DNA of 64,000 bases from the NCBI RefSeq assembly GCF_000225525.1, contig NZ_AGBF01000009.1, positions 1-64,000 on the forward strand. The letters run 5' to 3'. This document shows, piece by piece, positions 17,834 to 26,977 of this stretch. How positions within the stretch are numbered: position 1 is the first letter of the stretch; each line of letters starts with the position of its first letter. The DNA is from Streptomyces zinciresistens K42. Its GTDB lineage: Bacteria > Actinomycetota > Actinomycetes > Streptomycetales > Streptomycetaceae. The translations under genes were made by a program, and so were the position numbers. The notes under the pieces are model-generated. The model was not told the origin of the DNA. It saw only the letters and a program-made list of their open reading frames with translations, and ran no database searches.

Positions 17834-18665
17834 GCCGGCAGAGCAGGGCCACCGCCAGACCGCCGGCGATCAGCAGCCAGGACACCGTGCGCAGGGTCTG
17901 CGTCAGCGCGTCGTAGACGGCGCCCGCGGCCGGACGGTGGGCCGCCTCGGGCAGGTCGGCCAGCGTCAGCCGGCGGCCGATCACCACGGCGAGCAGCAGG
18001 AACGCCCCGCCGAGCGCCGTGCCCAGGGCGGTCGCGCCGACCGCGCGGCGGCGGCACGCGGCGACCGCGATGCCCGCGGCGGCCAGCGCGGCGGCCGACA
18101 CCGGCAGCCAGAACCCCGCGACGTCCAGCACGTCGTACCCCTTCCTGAGCCGCTCCAGTTCCGCGGCGCGCAGCACGGAGACCTCGGTGTGCGCGACCGG
18201 GATGCGGGCCGCCATCGGGACGTGGTCCTCGGTGAGCCGCCGCTTGACCTGGGCGGTGACCGGGGCGAGGTCGACCGTGACCGGGCCGCGCCGCTCGTCG
18301 CGCAGGGCGCCGAGCACCGCGCCGTGGACCGTCCGGTTGCCCGTGTCCCACGCCGTGCGGAACGCCTCGGTACGGGTGAAGGAGCGCACCGCCTCCCGGA
18401 CGAAGGGGCGCACCGCCGCGGGCGCGGGCGCGGCGGGCCCGGTGTCCAGCCGCGCGCCGACCTGGTCCATGATCCCGTCGTCCAGGGTGTCGGCCACCGC
18501 GCCCTGCACGGCGGGATCGGCCGCGAGCGGCGCCATGGCGGTCACCCAGCGGCCGGTGTCGGCGAGCCCGTACACCGCCCAGGCCGCGAGCGCGCCCAGC
18601 GGCACCAGCAGGCACGACAGCGCGATCAGCGCGGCCGACAGGGCGTTGCGCAGACGAGTGGACAC
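17748..18665 (-). CDS. two-to-four-pass membrane protein of unknown function
   Basis: A 305-residue membrane protein. The first helix is at about 10-35 (ALSAALIALSCLLVPLGAL), a soluble external domain follows (about 40-180, with PLAADPAVQGAVADTL and RTVHGAVLGALRDE), then helices at ~188-208, 212-232 and 265-285. The C-terminus is a basic tail. The shape (helix, extracytoplasmic domain with helical repeats, C-terminal helices) is that of a conserved streptomycete family without assigned function. It overlaps the MocR 3' end on the other strand. Confidence 0.8.
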   Translation of the reverse strand: MSTRLRNALSAALIALSCLLVPLGALAAWAVYGLADTGRWVTAMAPLAADPAVQGAVADTLDDGIMDQVGARLDTGPAAPAPAAVRPFVREAVRSFTRTEAFRTAWDTGNRTVHGAVLGALRDERRGPVTVDLAPVTAQVKRRLTEDHVPMAARIPVAHTEVSVLRAAELERLRKGYDVLDVAGFWLPVSAAALAAAGIAVAACRRRAVGATALGTALGGAFLLLAVVIGRRLTLADLPEAAHRPAAGAVYDALTQTLRTVSWLLIAGGLAVALLCRLTEYLARRRRACAGPAADPAREPTRARA

Positions 18666-18878
18666 CCCTCAAGGCAACGGGCACCGGGGCGGGCGCGCCC
18701 GCCGGAGCACTGCATACGGGCGTACGCCCGCCCTCTCCGGTGCGGGCTTCACCCGAACGGGTGGCTTCCGGAGCGGGGAAGCGAGAAGAGCGGCCACCGC
18801 GCGCGGCCGACCCCGTGGGTGGAGGAACGGGGGGACGGTTCGGCCCCGGCGGCCGGGGCCGAACCGTGCGTCCGTCCC

Positions 18879-19328
18879 TCAGCGGTAGCGAAGCCCCCCG
18901 GCGTCCTCGTGCGTGTAGTAGCGGTAGAACATCACCGCGAACGCGGCGGCGCCGATACCCAGCCCCATCAGGCAGGACCGCAGGATCGTGGCGCCGGTCT
19001 GGCTGTACAGGAAGCCGAACGTGCCGCCCACGAAGGCCGCCCACAGCACCGCGTGCACCTCGCGGCGCAGGAGCGGGGCGAGGGCGCGCACGCCCACGTA
19101 CAGCAGCATGAAGGCGAGCGCGGTGACGAAGCCGAAGAGCAGGTTCCAGCCGGTGATCTCACCGCCGGAGCGCCGGTTCGCCGCGGCCCAGTACCCGTAG
19201 ACCAGCCCGAGGACGACCGGGGCGGCCATGCTCAGCGCGCGGTGCGTGCGCTCGCTGAGCACGTCGGGCAGTACGCCGGGGCCCGTCCTGGAAGCGCGTC
19301 GGCGCGACGCGGGTGCCGCATGAGCCAT
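18879..19328 (-). CDS. conserved hypothetical membrane protein
   Basis: A 149-residue protein with four predicted helices (about 35-50, 60-80, 90-108, 115-133) and short polar ends. The C-terminus MFYRYYTHEDAGG is cytoplasmic. The start ATG 19328 has AGAGGAG eight bases before it; upstream codons are not coding-like. It is divergent from the PP2C phosphatase gene, whose start lies 157 bases away. No family recognised. Confidence 0.75.
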   Translation of the reverse strand: MAHAAPASRRRASRTGPGVLPDVLSERTHRALSMAAPVVLGLVYGYWAAANRRSGGEITGWNLLFGFVTALAFMLLYVGVRALAPLLRREVHAVLWAAFVGGTFGFLYSQTGATILRSCLMGLGIGAAAFAVMFYRYYTHEDAGGLRYR

Positions 19329-19485
19329 GAGAGCACTCCTCTCTTCTCCCCGCTTCTCCCCGCCCCTGCCCTCCAGAGCACACCTGGGGCGCGTCACCGG
19401 CAAGTCGGCGGGGCGCGCGCCGGAGGCCCGCCGCGCGCCGGGCACCCGGATGCGTCCCGCCGTACGCCGTGCTTCGCTGAGGCGC

Positions 19486-20742
19486 ATGAGGGCCGTCAGC
19501 GACGGCGGGGTCAGCCCGGCGGGCGACGCGAGCCGGGCGCGGCCGCTGCGCGTGCGCGGCCGCAGCGTCGCCTGGGTGCCGCCCCTGCTGCTGCTCATCT
19601 GCATCGTGCTGGTCGACTTCCGCACCAGCGCCGACTTCCGGGTCCTGTCCTGGATCGTGCTGGTGCCCGGTATCGCCGCCGCGATCTGCGGGGTGCGCGG
19701 AACCGCCGCCTTCGCCGTCCTCGCGCCCGTCACCTACGTCGCCGCCGACGCCGTCCTGCCGCACCAGTACCAGGCCGGGCTGCCCGACCTCGTCCTCGCC
19801 GCCCTCGGCGGCGCCCTCGCAGTCCTGGCCTGCGTGGTCCGGGTGCGCGGCGAGCGGCGCATGCTGCACATGGAGGACGTGGCCGCCGTCATCCGCAGCA
19901 CCGTGCTGCGCCCGCTGCCGCCGGGGTGGGGCGGGCTGGAGCACGCGGCCGTCTACCTCTCCGCCGACAGCGACGCCAGGGTCGGCGGCGACTTCTACGA
20001 CATCCAGACCGGTCTGCACGGCACCCGCGTCATCCTCGGCGACGTGCAGGGCAAGGGGCTCGGCGCGGTGGAGGTGGCCGCCGCGCTGCTCGGCACGTTC
20101 CGGGAGGCCGCCTACCACGAGGCGGACCTCTCGACGATCGCCGGACGGCTGGAGGTGCGGATGCAACGGCACATCGCGATGCGCAGGGCCCTCGGCAGGG
20201 AGGACGGCGACCGGTTCGCGACGGCCGTCCTGATCGGCTTCCCCGCGAGCGGGCCGCGGGGGGTCGAGGCGCTCGTCCTCGGCCACGACCCGCCGCTCGT
20301 CGTCGGCCCCGGCGGCGTGCGGCGGCTGCCGCCCGGCCACGGGCTGCCCGTCGGGATGGGCGAACTCGACCCCGCCGCGCCCCCCGTGCTGCACGCCGTC
20401 CTCGCCCCCGGCGAGACCCTGCTGATGACCACCGACGGGGTCACCGAGGCCCGCGACGGCGACGGCGCCTTCTACCCGCTGGACGCCGACGTCGCCGAAG
20501 CCGTCGCCGCCGACCCCGGCCTCGCGCGGCCCCGGCGCCTGGTGGCGTTCGTGCGCGAGCGCACCCTGCGGCACTGCGGCGGCCGACTCGGCGACGACAC
20601 CACGGTCTTCGCGGTGCGCCGGGCGGACCCGGAGGGCGGCGAGCCGGACCGGGCCGGGCGGCCGGCGCGGGCGGACCCGCCGGGTGGTGAGGGAGCGGAG
20701 CCGGGTGGTGAGGGGGGCGGAAACGGGCTGTCGGGGCGGTGA
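19486..20742 (+). CDS. PP2C-type (SpoIIE/RsbU) membrane phosphatase
   Basis: A 418-residue serine/threonine phosphatase probably acting in anti-anti-sigma signalling. Two or three transmembrane helices occupy residues ~25-115 (VPPLLLLICIVLVDF, VLSWIVLVPGIAAAI). The catalytic SpoIIE domain follows (about 130-370), with the metal-binding motifs SDARVGGDFYDIQ, VILGDVQGKG and LLMTTDGVTEARD, and GDDTTVFAV at the end. The last ~40 residues are a glycine-rich tail. ATG 19486 is the likely start; ATG 19450 is possible. Confidence 0.92.
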   Translation: MRAVSDGGVSPAGDASRARPLRVRGRSVAWVPPLLLLICIVLVDFRTSADFRVLSWIVLVPGIAAAICGVRGTAAFAVLAPVTYVAADAVLPHQYQAGLPDLVLAALGGALAVLACVVRVRGERRMLHMEDVAAVIRSTVLRPLPPGWGGLEHAAVYLSADSDARVGGDFYDIQTGLHGTRVILGDVQGKGLGAVEVAAALLGTFREAAYHEADLSTIAGRLEVRMQRHIAMRRALGREDGDRFATAVLIGFPASGPRGVEALVLGHDPPLVVGPGGVRRLPPGHGLPVGMGELDPAAPPVLHAVLAPGETLLMTTDGVTEARDGDGAFYPLDADVAEAVAADPGLARPRRLVAFVRERTLRHCGGRLGDDTTVFAVRRADPEGGEPDRAGRPARADPPGGEGAEPGGEGGGNGLSGR

Positions 20743-20815
20743 GAATCCCCTCTTCGCACCCGCAGCGGTTACCGTGCTGCCGTACGTGATCGACGGCGGG
20801 ACCGGGGAGAGACCG

Positions 20816-21967
20816 ATGCCAGGAACCGTGCTGCTGCTCGCCGCCTCGCCCGCGGGCAAGGGGCGCCTGGTGGACGCCGCCTCCGTGCTCCCGGTGCTCG
20901 CCGCGGTCCCGCCGGGCGTGCTCGCGGGCACCGGCACCGCCAACGTCGTGGAACTCGCCGACCCGCTGGACCCCCAGGCCGTGCTGACCCGGCTGCGGGC
21001 CGCCGCGGTCTCCCCCGGCCCGCTCACGCTCTTCGTCACCGGCCAGCTCCAACTGGACCGCCGCCAGCACCTGCCCCATCTGGCGCTGGCCCGCTCCACC
21101 CCGGCGACCGTCCGCTACAACGGCCTCCCCTGGCACTGGATGCGCGAGGAACTGCGCCTGCGCCCGCCCGGGTCGGCCTCCCTCGTCCTCGACCTGCACG
21201 CCGACGCCGAGTCCTGGCAGTGGCTGCGCTCCCACCCGCTCGACTGCGGGCGCACCGTCGCCGTGCACGGCAGGATCGCGCCGCCCCCGAGCCGCCGGGC
21301 GGTGGCCGGGCCCGCGTACATGAAGGCGGTCGCCACCCTGCTGCGCAGCGGTCACCGGCCGCCCCTGGACCAGCTGCACCAGCGGGCGCTGTCCCGGATC
21401 GCCCCGGAGGGCGGGGCGGGCGTCGACATCGTGCTCAGCGCGCACAGCCCGGTCCCGGCCGATCCGCACGCCGACATCGCCGCCGCCGCCCAGGCGGGCC
21501 GGCACACCGACGCCGAGGCGCTGGCCGCCCGGCACGAGAACACCGCCGTGCACACCCACGGGCCCGCCTCCGAGGAGGCCCTGCACTGGGCCGAGGTCCG
21601 CGCGGACCTCGCGATGCTCGCGGGCGACCCGGTGCGCAGCTGCCGCAGCTGGCTGACGGTCGCCTCCTCCCGGCTCTCGGCCGGCCAGGCCCCCGACGCG
21701 CCCGCCGTGGAGGCCGCCGTCGACCGCGCCCACCACCAGTGGGGCCGCATCCACGACCCGGCCCCCGTCCGTGAACTGGGGGCCGTCCTGGTGGAGTTGC
21801 GCAGCCGGGTGCCGGGCCGCCGCGAGGGCGCCCTCGACGACGTCCGCCGCCGGCTGCGCCGGCCCGCCGTGCCCGGCCAGGACCGCGCGGGGGACGCCCG
21901 TGTGCACACCGTGTGCCCCGCCGGTCCCGATCCCGTGAGGTCTACCGCGTCGGCGCCGCCGGGGTGA
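20816..21967 (+). CDS. hypothetical protein with TPR-like C-terminus
   Basis: A 383-residue cytoplasmic protein with no assigned family. The N-terminal half has alternating strands and helices (PGTVLLLAASPAGKG, TLFVTGQLQLDRRQ, YNGLPWHWMREELRLRPP). The second half is helical with TPR-like character (QAGRHTDAEALAARHENTAVHTHG, HWAEVRADLAMLAGDPVRSCR). ATG 20816 has GGGGAGAGACCG before it. It lies next to an XRE-TPR regulator, and proteins of this kind often accompany such regulators in Streptomyces. Its 3' end overlaps the small secreted-peptide gene on the other strand. Confidence 0.8.
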   Translation: MPGTVLLLAASPAGKGRLVDAASVLPVLAAVPPGVLAGTGTANVVELADPLDPQAVLTRLRAAAVSPGPLTLFVTGQLQLDRRQHLPHLALARSTPATVRYNGLPWHWMREELRLRPPGSASLVLDLHADAESWQWLRSHPLDCGRTVAVHGRIAPPPSRRAVAGPAYMKAVATLLRSGHRPPLDQLHQRALSRIAPEGGAGVDIVLSAHSPVPADPHADIAAAAQAGRHTDAEALAARHENTAVHTHGPASEEALHWAEVRADLAMLAGDPVRSCRSWLTVASSRLSAGQAPDAPAVEAAVDRAHHQWGRIHDPAPVRELGAVLVELRSRVPGRREGALDDVRRRLRRPAVPGQDRAGDARVHTVCPAGPDPVRSTASAPPG

Positions 21968-22112
21968 CATGCTGTGCCCGCTGCTGCGGCGGCAGCGCGT
22001 GGGCCGCTCTCGCCGGGCCCGCGTTCGCCGCGAGGAGCAGGGTCGCCACGGCGACCACCGCGGCGGCCAGGCCACGGGCGTAGCGCTCGGTGGTGCTGGT
22101 GCGTTGCTGCAC
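21942..22112 (-). CDS. small secreted peptide divergent from XRE-TPR regulator
   Basis: A 56-residue open frame starting at GTG 22112 with GAGG six bases upstream. Residues 1-36 look like a signal peptide: a polar n-region, the core GLAAAVVAVATLLLAANAG, and an ARA cleavage site. That leaves a ~20-residue exported peptide (AHALPPQQRAQHVTPAAPTR). It is encoded divergently from the XRE-TPR regulator across a 98-base AT-rich promoter region. The peptide's function is unknown; the arrangement resembles regulator/signal-peptide pairs. It is short, so coding status is moderately certain. Confidence 0.6.
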   Translation of the reverse strand: MQQRTSTTERYARGLAAAVVAVATLLLAANAGPARAAHALPPQQRAQHVTPAAPTR

Positions 22113-22131
22113 GGCGACCTCGCAACAGCCG

Positions 22132-22163
22132 GGTGTTAACCACGTTTAATACGCGGTTTAACC
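22132..22163. promoter_or_regulatory. candidate operator for XRE-TPR regulator
   Basis: Two similar near-palindromes, GGTGTTAACC (22132-22141) and GGTTTAACC (22155-22163), with GTTTAAT between. This is the only AT-rich island between the small-peptide gene and the regulator. Confidence 0.5.
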
Positions 22164-22210
22164 TAGGGGCTGTCGGACACCAACGGCAAGGGGCACAGGG
22201 GGAGTTGAGC

Positions 22211-23560
22211 GTGTCGGACCGAGATGATCCGAAAACGATCGGGCGCCGGGTGCAGCAACTGCGCGCCGACCGGGGGCTGACGCAGCGGCAGTTGGCGGAG
22301 CCCGCGTACACCCCCGCGTACATCTCCACCCTGGAGGCGGGCCGGGCCCGCGCCTCCGACGAGGCGCTGCGGCACATCGCCGAACGGCTGGGGGTGGCCT
22401 TCGAGGAGATCGTCACCGGACGCCCCGCGCACCTCGTCACCGACCTGCGGCTGCGGCTGACCGAGGCCCGGCGCGCGCTGGCCACCGGCGACGCCGAGGC
22501 CGCCGCCGAGCAGTACACCGCGCTCCTCGCCGAGGCCGAGGCCCACGGGTTCGCCGAGTCGCGGGCCGAGGCCCTGCTCGGACTCGGCGAGTGCGGCCTG
22601 GAATCCGGCGAACTCGGGCCCGCCCGAAGCCACTTCGAGCACGCCGAACAGGTGCTCGCCGCGGCCGGCGCCCCGCTGCCCGCCCGGGTCCCCGCCCTGC
22701 GCGGACGCGCCGTCTCCCACTACCTCGCCGGTGAACTGCGCTACGCCGTCTACCTGCTGGAGTCCACCCTCGACGAGCTCAACCGGGGCGGGCTGCACGA
22801 CCCCGACGCCCTGCTGCTGCTCTACGCCAGCGTCATCGGCCCCTACATGGACATGGGCGCCCACGCCCGCGCCGCCCAGGCCGCCGAGTACGCCCTCGCC
22901 CTCGCGCCGCAGGCCGGCGACCCGGCCCTGGTCGCCCGGATGCACCGCTCCGTGGCCCGCACCCTGCTCGCCGAGGGCAAGGTCGCCGAGGCCGACGCCT
23001 CCCTCGGCAAGGCGGCCGAGCTCTACCGGCAGCTCCAGATCCGCACCGAACTCGCCAACTGCCACTGGATGCGCGGCTACGTCTACGCCCAGAACGGCGA
23101 CCTGGAGCGGGCCGAGGCGCAGCTGCGCGAGGCGCGGGCCATGCTCACGGCCAAGCGCGCCGCCCTCTACACCAGCCAGGTCGCCGTCGAACTCGCCGAC
23201 GTGCTGCACCGGCGCGGCAAGTCCGAGGAGGCCGCCGCCCTCCTGCGCGAGGTGCTCAGCGACCTCAGCCCCGAACGCGGCGCCCTGCACGCCGCGGCCG
23301 CGCACCGGCTCCTCGGCATCATCGCCGAGGACGCCCGCGACACCGAGACCGCCGAGGAGCACTACGTCCGCGCGCTCAGCCTGCTGGAGCGGGCGGGCGC
23401 CGCCGGCGACCTCGCCGACCTGTGCCGGCTGCTGGGCGATCTGCTGCGCCGCTCGGGGCGGGTCGAGGCGGCGCTCGACGCGTACCGCACGGGACTGGGG
23501 CACCGTACGGCGCCCGGCACCACCACCCTCGGCCCGGCGCCCGCGCAGCCGCCCCTGTGA
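22211..23560 (+). CDS. XRE-family regulator with TPR repeats
   Basis: A 449-residue regulator. Residues ~8-65 form a Cro/XRE helix-turn-helix (GRRVQQLRADRGLTQRQLAE, AYISTLEAGRARAS). The rest consists of about eight tetratricopeptide-like helical hairpins (for example SRAEALLGLGECGLESGEL, NCHWMRGYVYAQNGDLERAE). This HTH-TPR layout is that of RRNPP-like and streptomycete regulators that bind peptides or proteins through the TPR groove. GTG start with GGGGGAG six bases upstream. A small secreted peptide is encoded divergently. Confidence 0.92.
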   Translation: MSDRDDPKTIGRRVQQLRADRGLTQRQLAEPAYTPAYISTLEAGRARASDEALRHIAERLGVAFEEIVTGRPAHLVTDLRLRLTEARRALATGDAEAAAEQYTALLAEAEAHGFAESRAEALLGLGECGLESGELGPARSHFEHAEQVLAAAGAPLPARVPALRGRAVSHYLAGELRYAVYLLESTLDELNRGGLHDPDALLLLYASVIGPYMDMGAHARAAQAAEYALALAPQAGDPALVARMHRSVARTLLAEGKVAEADASLGKAAELYRQLQIRTELANCHWMRGYVYAQNGDLERAEAQLREARAMLTAKRAALYTSQVAVELADVLHRRGKSEEAAALLREVLSDLSPERGALHAAAAHRLLGIIAEDARDTETAEEHYVRALSLLERAGAAGDLADLCRLLGDLLRRSGRVEAALDAYRTGLGHRTAPGTTTLGPAPAQPPL

Positions 23561-23694
23561 AGCGGACCCCCGCCGGCCCGCTCACCGGGGTGTTTCGCCA
23601 GGCGGGCCCCGGGTAGTCGGCCGGGGTCCGGGGCGGCCGGCGCAGGCCGGGACCGCCCGGACGCAGCGGCCACGTCGACGGCGAGGAGGCTGCC

Positions 23695-24435
23695 GTGCGG
23701 CCCGGTGACGATCCACGCGGTGAGCGGGGGCGTGAGCCGCCCGGTGCCGCCGACGCGATCGCCGAGGGGGTGCGCGGCGCCCGGGTGGGCGAGATCCCCG
23801 GCCGGCTGTGCGGCGTCGCCGTCGACCTGCTCCCCGTGACCTGCGCGAGCGTGTCCCTGCACAGCGCGGGCGTGCCGGTCCAGCTCGGGGCGAGCAGCGC
23901 GCAGGCCGCGTACGTGACCGAGGTCCAGGCGACCCTGGGCGACGCCCCCTGCCACTACGTCGCCCGGACCGGCACCGCCGTGCTCGCCCGCGACCTGACG
24001 GCGGGCCGGGACGTGCTGCGCTGGCCGGTCTTCGCCCAGCAGGCCACGGCCGCCGGAGTGCGGGCGGTGTACTCGCTGCCGCTCGGCGACGGCGCGGTGT
24101 GCGTGGGCACGCTCGACCTCTACCGCGACCGCCCCGGTACGCTCACGGACCCCGAACTGCGCACCGCCCGGCTGGTCGCCGGGCTGATCACCGCGGCGCT
24201 GACGGCCCTGCCGCGCGCGCGGGAGGACGACGAGGACGGCCGCGAGTGGTGGCTCGGCGGCCTGGGCGCCGGGCACGACAGCGTCCACCAGGCCACCGGC
24301 ATGATCATGGCGCAGCTCGGGCTCGGCACGGACGAGGCGCTGGCCCGGCTGAGGGCGCACGCGTTCGCGCACGGCCGCACCGCGCTCGACCTGGCCCGGG
24401 ACGTCGTGGCACGCCGGACGCGGTTCGAGCGCTGA
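23695..24435 (+). CDS. GAF and ANTAR domain protein
   Basis: A 246-residue signal/RNA-binding antiterminator-like protein. A GAF domain occupies about 25-165 (CASVSLHSAGVPVQLGAS, GVRAVYSLPLGDG). A C-terminal ANTAR domain occupies ~195-245 with HQATGMIMAQLGLGTDEAL and RLRAHAFAHGRTALDLARDVV, the helical pattern that binds nascent RNA hairpins. GTG start with GAGGAGG before it. No partner kinase is next to it. Confidence 0.93.
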   Translation: MRPGDDPRGERGREPPGAADAIAEGVRGARVGEIPGRLCGVAVDLLPVTCASVSLHSAGVPVQLGASSAQAAYVTEVQATLGDAPCHYVARTGTAVLARDLTAGRDVLRWPVFAQQATAAGVRAVYSLPLGDGAVCVGTLDLYRDRPGTLTDPELRTARLVAGLITAALTALPRAREDDEDGREWWLGGLGAGHDSVHQATGMIMAQLGLGTDEALARLRAHAFAHGRTALDLARDVVARRTRFER

Positions 24436-24484
24436 CAGCGGGCGGAGGGCGCGCTCCACGCGCACCGCACTAGGATCATCCGCC

Positions 24485-24754
24485 ATGGAGACAACAGGGC
24501 TGGTTCTTCTGGTGGTCGGCGTCGCCGCCGCGGTGCTGGCGCGGCTCGCCCTCGTGGACCGGCGCGCCGCCCGCGTCGAGCGCAAGCTCGACCTGGTCCT
24601 GGACCACCTGGGGCTGCGCGACGGCGACCCGCGGCTGCCGGAGGTGCGCGCGCTGCTGCACGACGGCAGGAAGGTCGAGGCGGTCCGCCTCTACCGGGAG
24701 ATCACCGGGGCGGGCCTGAAGGAGGCCAAGGACGCCGTCGACGCGATGGAGTAG
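24485..24754 (+). CDS. membrane-anchored L7/L12 C-terminal-like protein
   Basis: An 89-residue protein. It begins with a transmembrane helix (LVLLVVGVAAAVLARLAL) and has at its C-terminus the ClpS-binding/L7-L12 fold motif (RKVEAVRLYREITGAGLKEA KDAVD) found in ribosomal L7/L12 C-terminal domains. Small stand-alone copies of this domain are common in Streptomyces; their function is unclear. ATG preceded by a weak site AGGATC. Confidence 0.85.
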   Translation: METTGLVLLVVGVAAAVLARLALVDRRAARVERKLDLVLDHLGLRDGDPRLPEVRALLHDGRKVEAVRLYREITGAGLKEAKDAVDAME

Positions 24755-24775
24755 GCACGCGGGTCCCGGGGCCGC

Positions 24776-25540
24776 TCAGACCGCCGCCCGGCCCCGCTTC
24801 CTGATCTCCTCCAGCCGCCGGGCGCCCGTCTCCACGGCCGTCCAGGTGGCGTCGGAGGGCACCGCGCCGAGGCTGCCGTTGGTGACGGTGATCGCGTCGT
24901 CGCCGACCCGGACCGCGGCCACGTCGAGGGTGAGCACGGGCGCGTCCTGGTACTCCGAGACGGCGCTCAGCACGATCCGCAGCCCCTGCCGCGCGTCCCC
25001 CGCCTCCGGCAGCTGGGCCGCCTCGACCCGTACGGCCATGGGCCCGCCGCGCGCGGTGGCCGTGAACTGCCCGCAGGAGCCGGGCAGACCGCCGAGCCAG
25101 GCGAGCGTGCGGTCGACGGCCGCCGGCCGGTGGGCGACGACCTGGAAGCGCAGCTGGGCCCCGTCCACGGCGTCGTCCAGACCGACCGAGGCGCGGGTGG
25201 TGGCGTCCGGGCCGAAGAAGTCCTCCGTGTAGAGGGCGTCGAGCAGCCTGCGGCACGCGCCCGACCCGGTGCCCGCCTTCAGCATGGAGTCCCGCCAGGT
25301 GGCGAACCCGCCGGTGGGCGCCCACGCCTCACCGAGGTCGGACTCGCCGATCAGCGCGGCCCGCGCCTGCGCCTCGGTGAGCGTCGGTGCGGCGGCGGGG
25401 GTCTGCGGCGCCCGTGCGGCCGGGGGACGGGCGGCACCGGCGGTCCCGCCCGGACCGGCGGCGGAGCACGCGGCCGCGGACAGCAGGGCGACCGCGCAGA
25501 GCGCCGGGACGAGGACGGTGCGGGCCGGGGTACGGGGCAT
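24776..25540 (-). CDS. lipoprotein of unknown function
   Basis: A 254-residue secreted lipoprotein. The signal peptide ends in a lipobox LLSAAAC (Cys near residue 25), followed by an Ala/Pro linker and a globular domain with two cysteines that could pair (GSGACRRL, PGSCGQF). The domain resembles sensor-type PknH/PASTA-associated lipoproteins in general shape, but I cannot name a family. ATG 25540; upstream codons are not coding-like. It is divergent from the nucleoside hydrolase. Confidence 0.82.
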   Translation of the reverse strand: MPRTPARTVLVPALCAVALLSAAACSAAGPGGTAGAARPPAARAPQTPAAAPTLTEAQARAALIGESDLGEAWAPTGGFATWRDSMLKAGTGSGACRRLLDALYTEDFFGPDATTRASVGLDDAVDGAQLRFQVVAHRPAAVDRTLAWLGGLPGSCGQFTATARGGPMAVRVEAAQLPEAGDARQGLRIVLSAVSEYQDAPVLTLDVAAVRVGDDAITVTNGSLGAVPSDATWTAVETGARRLEEIRKRGRAAV

Positions 25541-25962
25541 CGCGGAGCCTTCCGGGCAGACGTCAGGGGGCGTGATCACGAGCGGTGCGTGTACCCAAGG
25601 CACCACCCCGGCCCCCCGCCCACCAGCGCGCCGGTCCGTCCGGGTGACACCCGGCCCCGCCGCGCCGGACCGGGAAGCCCCACGGGCCCGCCGCCCGAGA
25701 ACAGCGGGACGCACGCGCCGGGCACGTGTCCGCGCGCGGGGGAGCCGTCGTACGCCGGCAGCGGGGGCGGCCGGGGGCCGGAGGGGGGTGAGGGGCCTGC
25801 CCGCGGGGCGTTCCGCCTCGCTCGGGGGCCGGGGGAGACGCCGTATGACGCCGCGCACGGCAACCCGCGCGGGGACGTCATACGGCGACGCACTCCACCT
25901 GTACGACACCGTAAGGTCGCCTTCGCAAGGCCCGCCACCGCAAGCGCGAGAGGAACCCCGCC
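25541..25962. other. 422-base intergenic region with a 10-bp inverted repeat
   Basis: No gene seen. It holds the divergent promoters of the lipoprotein and nucleoside hydrolase. CCGTATGACG (25841-25850) and CGTCATACGG (25876-25885) are perfect inverted arms; an inner CGCG-rich pair strengthens the hairpin. It could be an operator or a cruciform. Confidence 0.6.
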
Positions 25963-26970
25963 GTGACGGACTCCGAAGGCCGCCGCATCCCGGTGATCAT
26001 CGACTGCGACACCGGTGTGGACGACGCCCTCGCCCTGCTCTTCGCCGTACGCCATCCGGGGCTCGACCTGCGCGCGGTCACCTGTGTGGCGGGCAACACG
26101 GACGTCGACGGCGTCGTGCGCAACACCCTCACCGTGCTGGAGCGGGCCGGAGCCCCCGAGATCCCCGTCGCCCGGGGCGCCGCACGCCCGCTGATCGAGC
26201 CCGCCCGCTCGGCACGGCACGTGCACGGCACGGACGGCATGGGCGACCTCGGCCTGCCCGCCCCGACCCGCGCCCCCGCCGAGGCGGACGCGGTGACGCT
26301 GCTGCGCCGCGAGATCCTGGCGTCCCCGTCACCGGTCACCCTGATCCCCACCGCGCCGCTCACCAACATCGCGCTGCTGCTGCGCACCCATCCGGAGGTC
26401 ACCCGCAACATCGAGCGGATCGTCTTCATGGGCGGCGCGGTGGCCTGCGGAAACGCCACGCCCGTGGCGGAGTTCAACGTGTGGCACGACCCGGAGGCGG
26501 CGGCGGTCCTGCTGACCGCGGGCGTCCCGATCACCATGTACGGGCTGGACGTCTTCCAGCGGGTCGTGGTCCCCGGCGCGCGGGTGCGCCGGCTGCGGGA
26601 GAGTCCGGACCCCGGCGCGCGGCTCGCGGGCGACCTGCTCTCCCACCGCCCCGCGTCCCCCGGCGCGGGCGCCGACCCCGACGCCGGAGGCATCGGGGAC
26701 GCGGGCGCGGTCTGCTCGGTGGTGGACCCGGCGGGGCTGACCACCCGCCCGCTGCCCGTCGAGGTGTCCCTGGCCCCCGGCCCGACCCGCGGTCAGACGG
26801 TCGTCGACCGCCGCCCCCGGCCCGGCGAGGCCGAGATCCACACGGGAGTACGCGAGCGGGCCCTGGTGGACGTCGCCCTCGACGTCGACGTGGACCGCTT
26901 CGTGGCGCTGTACCTGGACACCGTGGCAGGGCCGCGGGGGCCCGGGGCACCGGCCCCGGACCCCCGCTGA
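25963..26970 (+). CDS. inosine-uridine-type nucleoside hydrolase
   Basis: A 335-residue nucleoside N-ribohydrolase. The calcium and ribose-binding motif DCDTGVDDALAL lies at about 14-25. Later motifs include MGGAVACGNATPVAEFN and the Asp/His-containing NVWHDPEAA that completes the metal site. It would cleave purine or pyrimidine nucleosides to base plus ribose in salvage. GTG start. The C-terminal tail is proline/arginine-rich. Its 3' end is eight bases from the convergent surface-protein gene. Confidence 0.95.
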   Translation: MTDSEGRRIPVIIDCDTGVDDALALLFAVRHPGLDLRAVTCVAGNTDVDGVVRNTLTVLERAGAPEIPVARGAARPLIEPARSARHVHGTDGMGDLGLPAPTRAPAEADAVTLLRREILASPSPVTLIPTAPLTNIALLLRTHPEVTRNIERIVFMGGAVACGNATPVAEFNVWHDPEAAAVLLTAGVPITMYGLDVFQRVVVPGARVRRLRESPDPGARLAGDLLSHRPASPGAGADPDAGGIGDAGAVCSVVDPAGLTTRPLPVEVSLAPGPTRGQTVVDRRPRPGEAEIHTGVRERALVDVALDVDVDRFVALYLDTVAGPRGPGAPAPDPR

Positions 26971-26977
26971 GGACGCG

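Noticed and set aside
19159..21099. Minus-strand frame of ~646 codons
   Set aside because: Shadow of the PP2C gene and its neighbour; no ribosome site or motif.
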